Assembly (NCBI GenBank): GCA_964483805.1
Contig: CAZADH010000047.1
Location: 1 to 27,625 of the forward strand
Reading direction: 5' to 3'
DNA from: CAZADH01 sp964483805
Lineage (GTDB): Bacteria; Muiribacteriota; Ozemobacteria; Ozemobacterales; Ozemobacteraceae
DNA length: 27,625 nt
Below, one piece after another: positions 7,016-14,992 of the stretch. A program made the translations under genes and the position numbers. The notes beneath the pieces were generated by a model. That model had not been told where the DNA came from and did no database searches. It saw nothing but the letters and a program-made list of their open reading frames with translations. Positions within the stretch are counted from its first letter, which is position 1; each line of letters opens with the position of its first letter.

Positions 7016-7044
7016 TTGACATCAGGGGGAGCGGTTGATACAGT
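7016..7044 (+). promoter_or_regulatory. Promoter for the 5'-nucleotidase-like / GGDEF pair
   Basis: TTGACA (7016-7021), 17 bp, TACAGT (7039-7044; four of six consensus bases). The predicted start is about 7051, giving a leader of about 49 nt to the ATG at 7100. Confidence 0.6.
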
Positions 7045-7099
7045 CTAGATTCATGACATTTAATGATGCGTCGCTGTCGCCCCCGGGTTCACTGTCCGC

Positions 7100-9485
7100 A
7101 TGACCAGTGACATGCGTCCCTTGATCGTTCTGGCCTTGATCCTCTCGATCGTCTTGATCGGCATGATCGTGCGAGACGAGTTCGCGCATCCGGGCAAGAG
7201 CCTCGTCATCTTCCATACCTCGAACCTGCGCGGTCAGATTCAACCGTTCATCGCCGACACCGGGGCCATGGCCGGCACCCAGGTGGGCGGAATGTCGTTC
7301 GTCAAGGGCGCTATTGACGGTGTATTGCAGCGGCAACGCGTGCGCCGCGACCATTGTTTGTTTCTCGACACCGGCGATGCGATTTTCGGTTCGCCGGAAG
7401 CGACGTTGACGGGCGGCGAGGCTCCGCTGCGCTTGATGCGCCTCGCCGGCTACGATGCGATGGCGGTCGGGAACCTCGAGTTCGAGTTCGGTGTCGAGAC
7501 CTTGCGTCGGCTCGCTTCCCAGGGCCTGCCGATGCTCGCCTGCAACTTGCGCGACCGCGGCAACACCAATGGCACAACCTTCTTGCCCAGCAAGATCTTC
7601 AATGTTGCCGGCACCAAGGTCGGCGTGATCGGCCTCGCTCTCGACGACCTCGGCGCCTCGGTTCGCAAAGAGACTCTGACCGAGGTCGAGATTCNNNNNN
7701 NNNNGTCGAGGGCGCCGAACCGATCATTCTGGTGAGCCACGACCCGAACCCACTGGGCACGCCCCGCGGGGCGCCGGGAACGCTCGACGCCGTGCGACAG
7801 GCGGCCCCTGAGATCGATGTCGTCATCTGCGACGGCATGCCTTCGGTCGCCGAAGACACGGTCAAGCGACCGATCTACTGCCCGACCCCGGCGGCGCGCG
7901 GCGCTGTCGTCGGCATGATCAAGATTCCGTGGGTCGGCGGGCGGTGGGCATACGACCAGGTGTTTCGCTCCACCCTCCCCATCCAACCCCGCTTTTCGCC
8001 GGCTGATCCGCGGCTGGTTTCCGAGATCTCGACGATCGAGGGGCGCGTTGACGCGCTGCTCGACACCAAGGTCGCAGAGGCCCGCGGCGACTTCAAGCGC
8101 CAGTTCAACAGTGAGTCGACGATGGGTGGCATCGTTGCGGCCAGCATGCGCGCGGCAGCGCAGAGCGAGATCGCCCTGATCAACTCGGGAACGCTCAAAT
8201 CAGCGTTCATGACCGGACCGATCACATTGCGCGACCTGTTCAGCGTGTTGCCGTTCGAGAACCGGGTCGTCGTCGTCCACTTGCCGGGGTGGGCCCTCGA
8301 GAGCCTTCTCGAGACCAGCCTGGTCGGCGATCGCAGTTTTCTGCAAGCGCACGGCATGTCGTGCACGTTCAGCAGTCAGGGGCCGGGCGGTTTCCGCATC
8401 ATTCAGGTGCTCGTCGGTGAGGAACCGCTGCAATGGGATCGCGATTACACGGTGGCGGTCAGTGATTTCATGCTCGAGAACCAGGACCAGTGGCCGGAAT
8501 TGAGCATCGCCAAGAACCCGCGCGTCATTGGCTTGCAACGCGAGTGCCTGCAAAAATATCTGGAGATTCGCAGGACGGTCGAACCGGCCACCCAGACCTG
8601 CTTTCTCGACATTCTCGACGACCGGACATTGCTGACGCAGGCACTGACGGTCGACATCGCCAGCCTGAGTCAGCCTCTGGCCAATGACGGCACCATCGAA
8701 TCTCCATATTTACGTTATATTGCTGATGTCATGCGGGTCGAGACCAACTCCGACTTCGCGTTGATCCAGCCGCAACTGGTGCACTTCCGCACCGACCGGC
8801 CGGTGGCCGATCCCAGCGATGGGCCGGTGCCGCCACCCCGCGAGATCCCCGTAGCGGCGCCGTTGGTGCCGTTGGGCGGGTCTCCGGTGCCAGGCGCCGC
8901 GCCGCCGAGCACGGCTGCCGGCGAGACGACAATCACCGCGGGCGCAGCCGCCATGGTGGCCACTGCGCCCGCGGTGGTGGCTGCGTCGTCTTCGACCGAT
9001 GGTCTCGACGGTTTGTTCGCCGCGGTTCTTGCCAGTGACGAGGTGTCGCTCGATCCTCCGACCATCGTGCCTCAGCCGGCCGAGATGCTGGTCACCGATG
9101 ATGAGTGGAGCGGGCCGTTGCGCATCGTTACGCCAATGCGCATCGTGTCTGACATTCCCAGCCGCATTCCGGTCGAGATCGTCAAGGTTCCCGGCGACAT
9201 TCTGCAGGCGATGATTCGCGACACGCTCAAGCAGGGTGATGCCATGCTGGGCTTCTCGGGGTTCTCGATCGAGCGTGATGAGACCGGCAAGATGCTCAAA
9301 ATCTACCCCTGGGAAGGCGACTTCAACCCGAACAAGACCTATAAAGTCGCTTTGCCGGCTGATTTCCCGGCCCCCCAGTGGCGACGCTACCGCCCGACCG
9401 TCGTCGCCTCGGACNNNNNNNNNNGTTTATCAAGGGCATCCGCAGTCGCCGCGGCAAGGTCGACCTTCGCTGTGCCAGCTACTGA
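7100..9485 (+). CDS. 5'-nucleotidase-family protein with degenerate active site (two assembly gaps)
   Basis: The product of about 795 residues starts with a membrane anchor or signal (residues 6-25, RPLIVLALILSIVLIGMIV), so the rest is probably periplasmic. The metallophosphatase domain is recognisable by order of motifs, but ligands are missing. HTSNLRG (39-45) stands where active members have HTNDxHG, DTGD (90-93) is kept, and GNLEFEFG (124-131) replaces GNHEFDxG. ICDGMPS appears where a GH-x-H motif is expected. A 5'-nucleotidase C-terminal domain follows (NSGTLKSAF, LPFENRVVVVHLPGWALESLL). After a Pro/Ala/Thr-rich linker, a second copy-like segment follows (VEIVKVPGDILQAMI, GFSGFSIE). N10 gaps at 7695-7704 and 9415-9424 shift the apparent frame; I join the parts by homology, with the final codons at 9426-9485. 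The Shine-Dalgarno is weak, and M5 at 7112 is an alternative start. It overlaps the GGDEF gene by 14 bases. Confidence 0.75.
7695..7704. other. Scaffold gap of ten N inside the nucleotidase-like gene
   Basis: Exactly ten N, a placeholder length. Coding homology continues on both sides but in different frames (…LTEVEI before, VEGAEPIILVSHDPN after), so the true missing length is not ten bases. Confidence 0.95.
9415..9424. other. Scaffold gap of ten N near the 3' end of the nucleotidase-like gene
   Basis: Exactly ten N. Before the gap the frame reads RRYRPTVVASD; after it the best continuation is FIKGIRSRRGKVDLRCASY ending at TGA 9483-9485, in a different frame. In the nominal sequence the pre-gap frame runs straight into the GGDEF gene, which creates a spurious fusion. 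Confidence 0.95.
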
Positions 9486-11544
9486 TACGCCGTTCCACCA
9501 GCGCTTGCAGTTTCGCATTATCGTGCTGTTCGTTTTGATCCTCGTGGTGCCATTGGGTCTGTTGCACCGGTTGTTGTCGACCCAACTGACCGAGGCATCG
9601 CGACTCGATCGCGACCGCCGGTTGGGCTATGTCAGCCATCTGTTGCGTGAACGACTCGACGACCAGGTCGAGTCATTGCGAATCAAGGCCAAGACGCTGG
9701 CCGATTTTGAATTGTATGAGATCGCCCGCGGCACCTGGACCGCCTCGCCCGTGGCGCAACTGCTCGAGCGGGAGGGCGCGAAGGCCGGCCTCGATATCGC
9801 CGGCGTCGCTGGTCCGGCCAACGATTTCGTGACCCAGAGCGGCGCGTTGCCGGCAGGTATGGCCGAACGCCTGCTCCCCACCATTCGCCGGTTCCCGTTG
9901 TCGTGCAGCGTCTTCGTCTACCGCAACGAACTGTGGATCATTGCCGCGGCCGAGGTCACCAAGATTCGCGAGGGCGGACCGTGGCATCTGGTGCTCGGTC
10001 AACAGATCCAACGTGAGTTCTGCGACCGGGTGCGGCGCCTGACCGGAGCCGAGGTGAGCCTGGTCCAGGGCGGCATACGACGTATTACAACCATGATGGA
10101 TGTCCAGTCGCGGCGCCTCACCGGAACCGCGGTCGACAGCCGGACCGCCGGGGTCGAGACCATGGAGATCGCCGGTGCGCCGTATTTTGTCGTGCGTGAA
10201 GAGGCGCTACCCGGGCGGATCAGCGAACCGCTCACCTGCGAGGTGGCCCTGCCGCAGGCCGATTTCACCGATCTGACCCGCACCTTTGCCGGGTATTTCT
10301 CGGTGTTCGGCGGCCTGGGCATTGCGCTGGCCCTCTTGACCGGTTCGGTGTTGTCGCTCTCGATCGTGCGTCCGCTCGGGCTCCTCGCCGAGTGGACAAC
10401 GCGCGTCGCCCGTGGCGATTTCCGCCCCGAGCCGCTGCCCAATCGCAACGACGAGATCGGGCAGTTGCACCGCAATTTCGTGCAGATGGTCGCCGATCTC
10501 GATTCGGAGCGCCAACTCAAAGAGACGCGCATGCGCGAACTCAAGACGTTGTTCGAGATCTCGAACGCGGTCAATTTTCTCACCGACAGTGAAGAATTGT
10601 TGAAGTTCATCCTGACCCGCGCGGTCGAGATTCTCAAGGCAGAGCGCGGCTCGATCATGTTGCTCGATGACCGCACCGACGAACTGATGGTCAAGGTGGC
10701 GATTGGCGGCCGGTATCGACTGCTCAGTTCGACCCCCGTGAAGTTCGGTCAGGGCATCTGCGGCATTGTCGCGCGCGACGGGCAGGGTCGCATTGCCAAC
10801 GAAGGGTTCAAGAACCCTGATTTCAAGAGTTTCGGCAGCCTCGTGCCGGTCGAAGACATTCGCAACCTCTTGTGTTCGCCGTTGAAGTTCAAAGAAGGCA
10901 CGATCGGGGTTCTCAATGTGGTCAATCGGCGCGACGGTGGTCTGTTCGACGAGAACGATCTGTCGCTGCTCAACCTGATCGCGTCGCAGGCTGCGGTGAC
11001 CATCGAGAACAACAAGCTGTATGAGCTGTCGATCACCGATGGCCTGACCCATCTGATGGTGCATCGGTACTTCCAGGCACGACTGGCCGAAGAACTGCTG
11101 CGCGCCCGCCGCTATGGCCTGAAGTTGTCGTTGATCATGATCGACATCGACAACTTCAAACGGTTCAACGACACCTACGGGCACCAGGTGGGCGACATTG
11201 TCCTGCAACGCGTGGCGCAGACCGTGCGCGACACGATCCGGGCCGGCATCGATATTCCGTGTCGGTACGGTGGCGAGGAGTTGGCGGTGATTCTGCCGGA
11301 AACCCGCGCCGAAGAGGCTTTCAAGACCGCCGAGCGCATACGTGAAAACATCGCACTGGTGATCATCCCGCATGCCCTGGGCGATCTTCAGGTGACGTGC
11401 AGCCTGGGCGTGTCGGCGTATCCGAGTGGGGCCCACGATCAGGAGTCGCTGGTCGCGGCGGCCGACCGGGCGTTGTATCAATCAAAACACGCCGGCAAGA
11501 ACCGCTCGACATTGTGGGAACCGGAGAACAGCGCGCCACTCTGA
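9472..11544 (+). CDS. Membrane diguanylate cyclase (sensor-HAMP-GAF-GGDEF)
   Basis: The 690-residue protein would make the second messenger cyclic di-GMP from two GTP. Order: TM1 (about 14-33), an extracytoplasmic sensor domain of about 240 residues, TM2 (about 273-298), HAMP (about 299-350), GAF (about 360-515) and a GGDEF domain (about 520-690). GGEEL at 600-604 is an intact catalytic loop variant, preceded by DIDNFKRFNDTYGHQVGD. The product-inhibition I-site is shifted: upstream of CRYGG there is RAGID, with Ala where RxxD needs Arg, so feedback may be weak. GTG at 9472 is the likely start, giving VPATDTPFHQRLQFR before TM1. It lies 14 bases inside the nucleotidase-like gene, implying coupled translation. 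The nominal open frame extends further left only because of the N gap. Confidence 0.9.
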   Translation: MPATDTPFHQRLQFRIIVLFVLILVVPLGLLHRLLSTQLTEASRLDRDRRLGYVSHLLRERLDDQVESLRIKAKTLADFELYEIARGTWTASPVAQLLEREGAKAGLDIAGVAGPANDFVTQSGALPAGMAERLLPTIRRFPLSCSVFVYRNELWIIAAAEVTKIREGGPWHLVLGQQIQREFCDRVRRLTGAEVSLVQGGIRRITTMMDVQSRRLTGTAVDSRTAGVETMEIAGAPYFVVREEALPGRISEPLTCEVALPQADFTDLTRTFAGYFSVFGGLGIALALLTGSVLSLSIVRPLGLLAEWTTRVARGDFRPEPLPNRNDEIGQLHRNFVQMVADLDSERQLKETRMRELKTLFEISNAVNFLTDSEELLKFILTRAVEILKAERGSIMLLDDRTDELMVKVAIGGRYRLLSSTPVKFGQGICGIVARDGQGRIANEGFKNPDFKSFGSLVPVEDIRNLLCSPLKFKEGTIGVLNVVNRRDGGLFDENDLSLLNLIASQAAVTIENNKLYELSITDGLTHLMVHRYFQARLAEELLRARRYGLKLSLIMIDIDNFKRFNDTYGHQVGDIVLQRVAQTVRDTIRAGIDIPCRYGGEELAVILPETRAEEAFKTAERIRENIALVIIPHALGDLQVTCSLGVSAYPSGAHDQESLVAAADRALYQSKHAGKNRSTLWEPENSAPL

Positions 11545-11563
11545 TGCCCGGCATCGCCGGGCA
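11545..11563. terminator. Hairpin between convergent genes
   Basis: TGCCCGGC (11545-11552), ATC loop, GCCGGGCA (11556-11563): a perfect 8-bp stem starting immediately after the GGDEF stop codon. There is no T tract, so termination is possible but weak. The lipoprotein gene from the other strand ends 13 bases away. Confidence 0.4.
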
Positions 11564-11575
11564 AGGTGAGGGGTT

Positions 11576-11956
11576 TCAGCGGGTGGCGGACGCCGGTCCT
11601 TCCTGTGCACGCAGCATCATCTGGTAGGTTTGATACTTGCGTTGGTAGTCGGCGAGGGCCGTCAAGGTTTCGAGGGTCTGCGGACCGCTCTCGCGCAGGA
11701 GCTTCACGTACTGTTCATACGCCTGCAGATACGCCTTTTGGGCGCTGTCGAGAGGGTTGGCGAGTTTCGGGGTATGGGGCGTTGGCATGCGTGTCGAGAG
11801 CGTTTCGGCCGACGTCGCACCGGTCGGTGCGCGAACCGCCGGTGACCCGGGCGGTAAGCTGGTGCTCTGAGGTTGCGAGCCGCACCCGGTCAGCAGGGTC
11901 AACACGATCAGCGCCAAGGCGAACCGATCGGTGCGACCTGCCTCGAAGCTGAACAC
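11576..11956 (-). CDS. Small lipoprotein of unknown function
   Basis: A hydrophobic stretch RFALALIVLTLLTGC ends in a lipobox (LLTGC), so the mature protein is a lipid-anchored protein of about 100 residues in the cell envelope. After the cysteine comes a Ser/Pro/Thr-rich linker and then a helical segment with many Tyr and Gln (DSAQKAYLQAYEQYVKLL, LADYQRKYQTYQMMLRAQE). I do not recognise the family. GTG 11954-11956 gives a signal peptide of normal length (about 25 residues). The open frame extends to a TTG at 12037, which would give a longer Arg-rich N terminus and a 29-nt leader; neither start has a convincing ribosome site. A near-perfect promoter lies at 12073-12102. Confidence 0.65.
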   Translation of the reverse strand: MFSFEAGRTDRFALALIVLTLLTGCGSQPQSTSLPPGSPAVRAPTGATSAETLSTRMPTPHTPKLANPLDSAQKAYLQAYEQYVKLLRESGPQTLETLTALADYQRKYQTYQMMLRAQEGPASATR

Positions 11957-12072
11957 TGCACGGCCCCGCTTTCGCCCGGCCTGACCAATCAAGCCGGAAC
12001 CCTTGTTCTTCGGCGGCGCACCGCGTGCCCCGTTCAAGGCGTCGCCGTTCAGTCTGTTACCCGTTCAACGGA

Positions 12073-12102
12073 ATTATAGTAACCGGGGCGCCGGAGTGTC
12101 AA
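12073..12102 (-). promoter_or_regulatory. Consensus sigma70 promoter for the small lipoprotein
   Basis: On the - strand, TTGACA (12097-12102), 18 bp, TATAAT (12073-12078). Both hexamers are perfect; only the spacer is one longer than ideal. Predicted start about 12066. Confidence 0.8.
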
Positions 12103-12286
12103 GGTTTGGCCGGACGGGGGGTCCGGAGGAACTGCCGGCAACACGGCCACCGCGGGGTGCTCATCCCCGGGTCTATGTTCCGATGGCCCATCTGTCAGCA
12201 CTCAATAAATACTGCTGCTGCCTGGCCCGCTGGTTCGCGCAAACCCGTTTCTACAGAGCATTACGGCACCTGCTCAACAAATAAAC

Positions 12287-12316
12287 TTGCCCGTACCCCC
12301 GCGTTTCGAGTATCCT
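12287..12316 (+). promoter_or_regulatory. Possible promoter for the amidohydrolase pair
   Basis: TTGCCC (12287-12292), 18 bp, TATCCT (12311-12316), each matching four of six consensus bases. Predicted start about 12323, giving a leader of about 146 nt. Confidence 0.4.
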
Positions 12317-12322
12317 ATGCGC

Positions 12323-12457
12323 GGCAAAAAATGCCGTCGCCGGATCCGTTTTCCCAGGCAACGGCGATGTACCACCTGGACGGGCCCCGTACTTGTCCTG
12401 CATGAGAACGCGAGAGGGCGTCGGGAACCCACCCCGGGTACATCCTGATTGAAGGAG
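12323..12457 (+). promoter_or_regulatory. Structured 5' leader with mutually exclusive stems
   Basis: CGTCGCCG (12335-12342) can pair with CGGCGATG (12362-12369). The last four bases of that arm also begin GATGTACC (12366-12373), which can pair perfectly with GGTACATC (12437-12444) just before the ribosome site GAAGGAG (12451-12457). The two pairings share GATG and cannot coexist. A small stem CGGCA/TGCCG (12322-12326 and 12332-12336) lies further upstream. This resembles a riboswitch or translational switch; I recognise no known class. The remaining bases back to 12103 show no gene. Confidence 0.4.
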
Positions 12458-12468
12458 CGATTGAAGCG

Positions 12469-13644
12469 ATGCGAACCATTCTCGAGGGCGGAACCCTTTT
12501 CTACCAAGGCTCTTTCCATGAACTGACCCGCATGGTCATCGAAAAAGAGAAGATCACCGAGATCACGGTGGCGGGCGGCAAGGCGAAGAAACCAAAACCG
12601 CAGGGCAAGGGCAAGGGCGGCGACACCGAAACGACGGTCCGGTGTGATGGCAAGTACATCATGCCCGGCTTCATCGATGCACACACGCACCTGTCTCTCG
12701 AAGAAGAAGGCGTGGGTTGGGCCGACGCCGACCTCAATGAAGAGTTCGGCCTGGCGACGCCGCAAGTGCGCGCCATCGACGCGCTGAAGATGCGCGACAT
12801 GGGCCTGCGTGATGCGCTGCGCGGCGGCATCACCACCTGCATGGTCACCCCGGGTTCGGCAAATCCGATCGGCGGGCAGGCATGCGTCATCAAGATTCGC
12901 GGCAAGGTCGCCGAAGAGGCGGTCATTCGCGAGAATGCCGGCATCAAGTTCGCGTTTGGCGAGAATCCGAAGCGCGTGTACGGCGAACAGAAACAGGTGC
13001 CGTCGACCCGCATGGGCACCGCGGCCGTTGTGCGCGAGTGGCTGATGAAGGCGCAAGATTACGGCAAGAAGAAGAAGGTCAAAGATTTCAAAGAGCGCGA
13101 CATCAAGCTCGAGGCTCTGTTGCCGCTGCTCGAGGGAAAAGTGCCGGTGCGCGCCCACGCCCACCTGGCCGACGACATCATCACGGCATACCGCATTGGT
13201 CAAGAGTTCGATCTCGACGTCATCATCGAGCACGGCACCGAAGGCCATCTGATCGCCAAAGAGTTGGGTCGCTGGAAGGCAAAGGTCGTGGTCGGTCCGA
13301 CGCTGGCGTCGCGCTGCAAGGCCGAACTGCGCAACCAGAGCTTCGACACCGTGCGCACCCTGATGGATGAAGGCTGCCAGGTCGCGATCACCACCGATCA
13401 TCCGGTGATTCCGATCTATGCGCTGCCGGTCTGCGCGGCGATGTGCGTCCGCTTCGGTCTCGATGAAGAGAAGGCGATCAAGGCGATCACCGAGTATCCG
13501 GCTGCCATGCTGGGGTTCGACAAGCGCCTCGGTCGGCTCGAGACCGGCTACGACGCCGATGTGGTCGTCTGGTCGGGGCACCCGTTCGACGTTCGCTCGA
13601 AGGTCGAAAAAGTGCTCATCGACGGCAAGGACGTTGCCCTCTGA
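12469..13644 (+). CDS. Amidohydrolase (imidazolonepropionase/dihydroorotase-like superfamily), copy 1
   Basis: This 391-residue cytoplasmic metal-dependent hydrolase has the amidohydrolase TIM-barrel motifs. They are GFIDAHTHL (H72, H74), RAHAH (H230, H232), IIEHGTEGH (H255, H260) and TTDHP (D310). It also carries the subfamily segments CMVTPGSANPIGGQ, FGENPKRVYGEQ and PSTRMGTAA, as in clostridial-type 'amidohydrolase family' proteins of about 385 residues. No carboxylated lysine is obvious. The substrate is unknown, probably a cyclic amide or imide. An unusual Lys/Gly-rich loop (residues about 38-52) interrupts the small beta domain. The ribosome site GAAGGAG lies 11 bases before the ATG. 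A paralogue follows 96 bases later, and the pair probably forms an operon. Confidence 0.87.
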   Translation: MRTILEGGTLFYQGSFHELTRMVIEKEKITEITVAGGKAKKPKPQGKGKGGDTETTVRCDGKYIMPGFIDAHTHLSLEEEGVGWADADLNEEFGLATPQVRAIDALKMRDMGLRDALRGGITTCMVTPGSANPIGGQACVIKIRGKVAEEAVIRENAGIKFAFGENPKRVYGEQKQVPSTRMGTAAVVREWLMKAQDYGKKKKVKDFKERDIKLEALLPLLEGKVPVRAHAHLADDIITAYRIGQEFDLDVIIEHGTEGHLIAKELGRWKAKVVVGPTLASRCKAELRNQSFDTVRTLMDEGCQVAITTDHPVIPIYALPVCAAMCVRFGLDEEKAIKAITEYPAAMLGFDKRLGRLETGYDADVVVWSGHPFDVRSKVEKVLIDGKDVAL

Positions 13645-13713
13645 CGCTTCGCCTCCACGTCGCCGTGACGGCGAAGCGGAGATTCACCGGGCGGTCCAGC
13701 ACCGACGCCCGGT
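13645..13713 (+). repeat. Two hairpins between the tandem amidohydrolase genes
   Basis: CGCTTCGCC (13645-13653) pairs with GGCGAAGCG (13670-13678), starting right after the stop codon. ACCGGGCG (13686-13693) pairs with CGCCCGGT (13706-13713). Both stems are perfect and neither is followed by a T tract. They may stabilise or process the message between the two cistrons rather than end it. Confidence 0.5.
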
Positions 13714-13740
13714 CGCGGTGCAGAGGAAGGGAGCATCCGC

Positions 13741-14886
13741 ATGGCAATACTGTTCGATAACGTCCGAGTCTACATGGGCGGCGCCTTTTTCCCGGGGCAG
13801 AAGGTCCTGATCGAAAAAGGCAAGATCGCCGCCGTCGGCTCGAAGATTGTCAAACCGGCCGAGACCACGATCGACGGACAGGGCAAGTACCTGATCCCCG
13901 GTCTGATCGACGCCCATTCGCACCTGGCGCTCGCCGACGAGACGCAGGGAACCGCCGGCTATGATGTCGCCGAACGGTTCAACCCGATCGCGCCGCAGTT
14001 CCGGCCCCTCGATGGGCTGAAAATGCACGACCGCTCACTCGACGACGCGCGACGCGCCGGGGTCACGGCCTGCATGGTGTGCCCGGGCGGCATCAGCCCG
14101 ATCGCAGGCCAATGCTCGATTCTCAAGACGCGCGGCAACACGGCCGACGTGGGCTTGATCGTCGAGCAGGCCGGCATCAAGATGACGTTCGGCGAGACGC
14201 CCAAGGCACTGCAGGGCAAAGCGCTCAAAAAATACCCCTCGACCCGCATGGGCGTGTCAGCGCTGATTCGCGACACCTTGATCAAGGCGCAAGACTATGT
14301 CGACGTGAAGAACTCGAAGAAGGGCATTCGTGACCGCATCGTGACCTACGAGGCGTTGATCCCGTTGCTCGACGGCCGCGTACCGATGCGGGCGCACGCG
14401 CACCGCCTCGAAGACATCATGGCCGCAGTCCGCATTGCCGACGAGTTCAAGCTCAAGCTGATCATCGAGCACGGAACCGAGGCCCACCAGGTCGCGCCGT
14501 TGCTCGCCGAGAAGAACATCCCGGTCGTGCTCGGTCCCTCGCTGGTGGCCCGCAATCGCGTCGAACTGCGCGAGCGCACCTTCGAGTCGGCCCGCCGCCT
14601 CATGGATGCCGGCGTGCTCGTCGCGCTCACCGTCGATTATCCGACGCTGCCCATCGAGACGTTGCGGGTGGCCGCAGCGATGGCGGTGCAACACGGTCTC
14701 GACGAGAAACGGGCTCTGCAGGCGGTCACCGAAAACCCGGCCAAGATCATGGGTTTGACCGATCGCGTCGGCGCGGTGCGCAAGGGTCTCGACGGTGACG
14801 TGGCGCTGTTCTCCGGTCACCCGCTCGACATTCGCAGCCGCATGGAAGTGCTGGTCATCGACGGCGAGATCTTCCGGTTCTACTGA
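13741..14886 (+). CDS. Amidohydrolase, copy 2 (paralogue of the preceding gene)
   Basis: The 381-residue product aligns along its length with the gene before it. It has LIDAHSHL (H59, H61), MVCPGGISPIAGQ, FGETPKALQGKAL, PSTRMGVSA, RAHAHRLEDI and IIEHGTEAHQVA. The last metal/catalytic motif is altered: LTVDYPTLPIE replaces TTDHPVIPIY, keeping the Asp but changing His to Tyr, which suggests a different substrate or lowered activity. The Lys-rich loop of copy 1 is absent. AAGGGAG lies eight bases before the ATG. The strong terminator hairpin at 14919-14948 follows. Confidence 0.87.
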   Translation: MAILFDNVRVYMGGAFFPGQKVLIEKGKIAAVGSKIVKPAETTIDGQGKYLIPGLIDAHSHLALADETQGTAGYDVAERFNPIAPQFRPLDGLKMHDRSLDDARRAGVTACMVCPGGISPIAGQCSILKTRGNTADVGLIVEQAGIKMTFGETPKALQGKALKKYPSTRMGVSALIRDTLIKAQDYVDVKNSKKGIRDRIVTYEALIPLLDGRVPMRAHAHRLEDIMAAVRIADEFKLKLIIEHGTEAHQVAPLLAEKNIPVVLGPSLVARNRVELRERTFESARRLMDAGVLVALTVDYPTLPIETLRVAAAMAVQHGLDEKRALQAVTENPAKIMGLTDRVGAVRKGLDGDVALFSGHPLDIRSRMEVLVIDGEIFRFY

Positions 14887-14918
14887 GCGATTCCCGCCGG
14901 GCGAGCGCCCGGCCCAAC

Positions 14919-14948
14919 CCGCCCCCCGCGACTGGTCGCGGGGGGCGG
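14919..14948 (+). terminator. Strong GC hairpin after the amidohydrolase pair
   Basis: CCGCCCCCCGCGAC (14919-14932) is complementary to GTCGCGGGGGGCGG (14935-14948) over 14 bases with a very tight turn. TTGTTCTT follows on the + strand only. A smaller perfect stem, GCCGGGC/GCCCGGC (14896-14902 and 14907-14913), precedes it. Likely transcription end of the two-gene unit. Confidence 0.7.
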
Positions 14949-14965
14949 TTGTTCTTCAGACAGAC

Positions 14966-14984
14966 TGCAATACACAGTATTGCA
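14966..14984. repeat. Perfect inverted repeat TGCAATAC-N3-GTATTGCA
   Basis: Arms of eight bases (14966-14973, 14977-14984) with spacer ACA, strongly AT-rich against a GC-rich background. It lies between the terminator of the amidohydrolase pair and the stop codon of the convergent radical SAM gene. No T tract follows on either strand. The size and symmetry suit a dimeric DNA-binding protein. Confidence 0.55.
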
Positions 14985-14992
14985 TGACGCCT

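Larger units (their letters stand above)
6252..7099. other. Long gene-free region rich in regulatory signals
   Basis: About 850 bases between the divergent tatD and the 7100 gene contain no open frame with family resemblance or a good start; the short frames present look random. The base composition is clearly more AT-rich than the flanking genes. Signals seen, left to right on the + strand, are a sigma54-type promoter (6449-6463), the palindrome TCGATATCGA (6534-6543), a C-rich/G-quadruplex tract (6592-6622), a sigma70 promoter (6680-6709), an intrinsic terminator (6780-6813) and a promoter for the next gene (7016-7044). I see nothing specific in 6814-7015. Confidence 0.6.

Noticed and set aside
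7354..11544. Single 1396-residue open frame spanning the nucleotidase-like and GGDEF genes
   Set aside because: It exists only because two ten-N gaps put different frames in register. Its first part, before 7695, is out of frame with the true protein, and the GGDEF gene has its own start at 9472.
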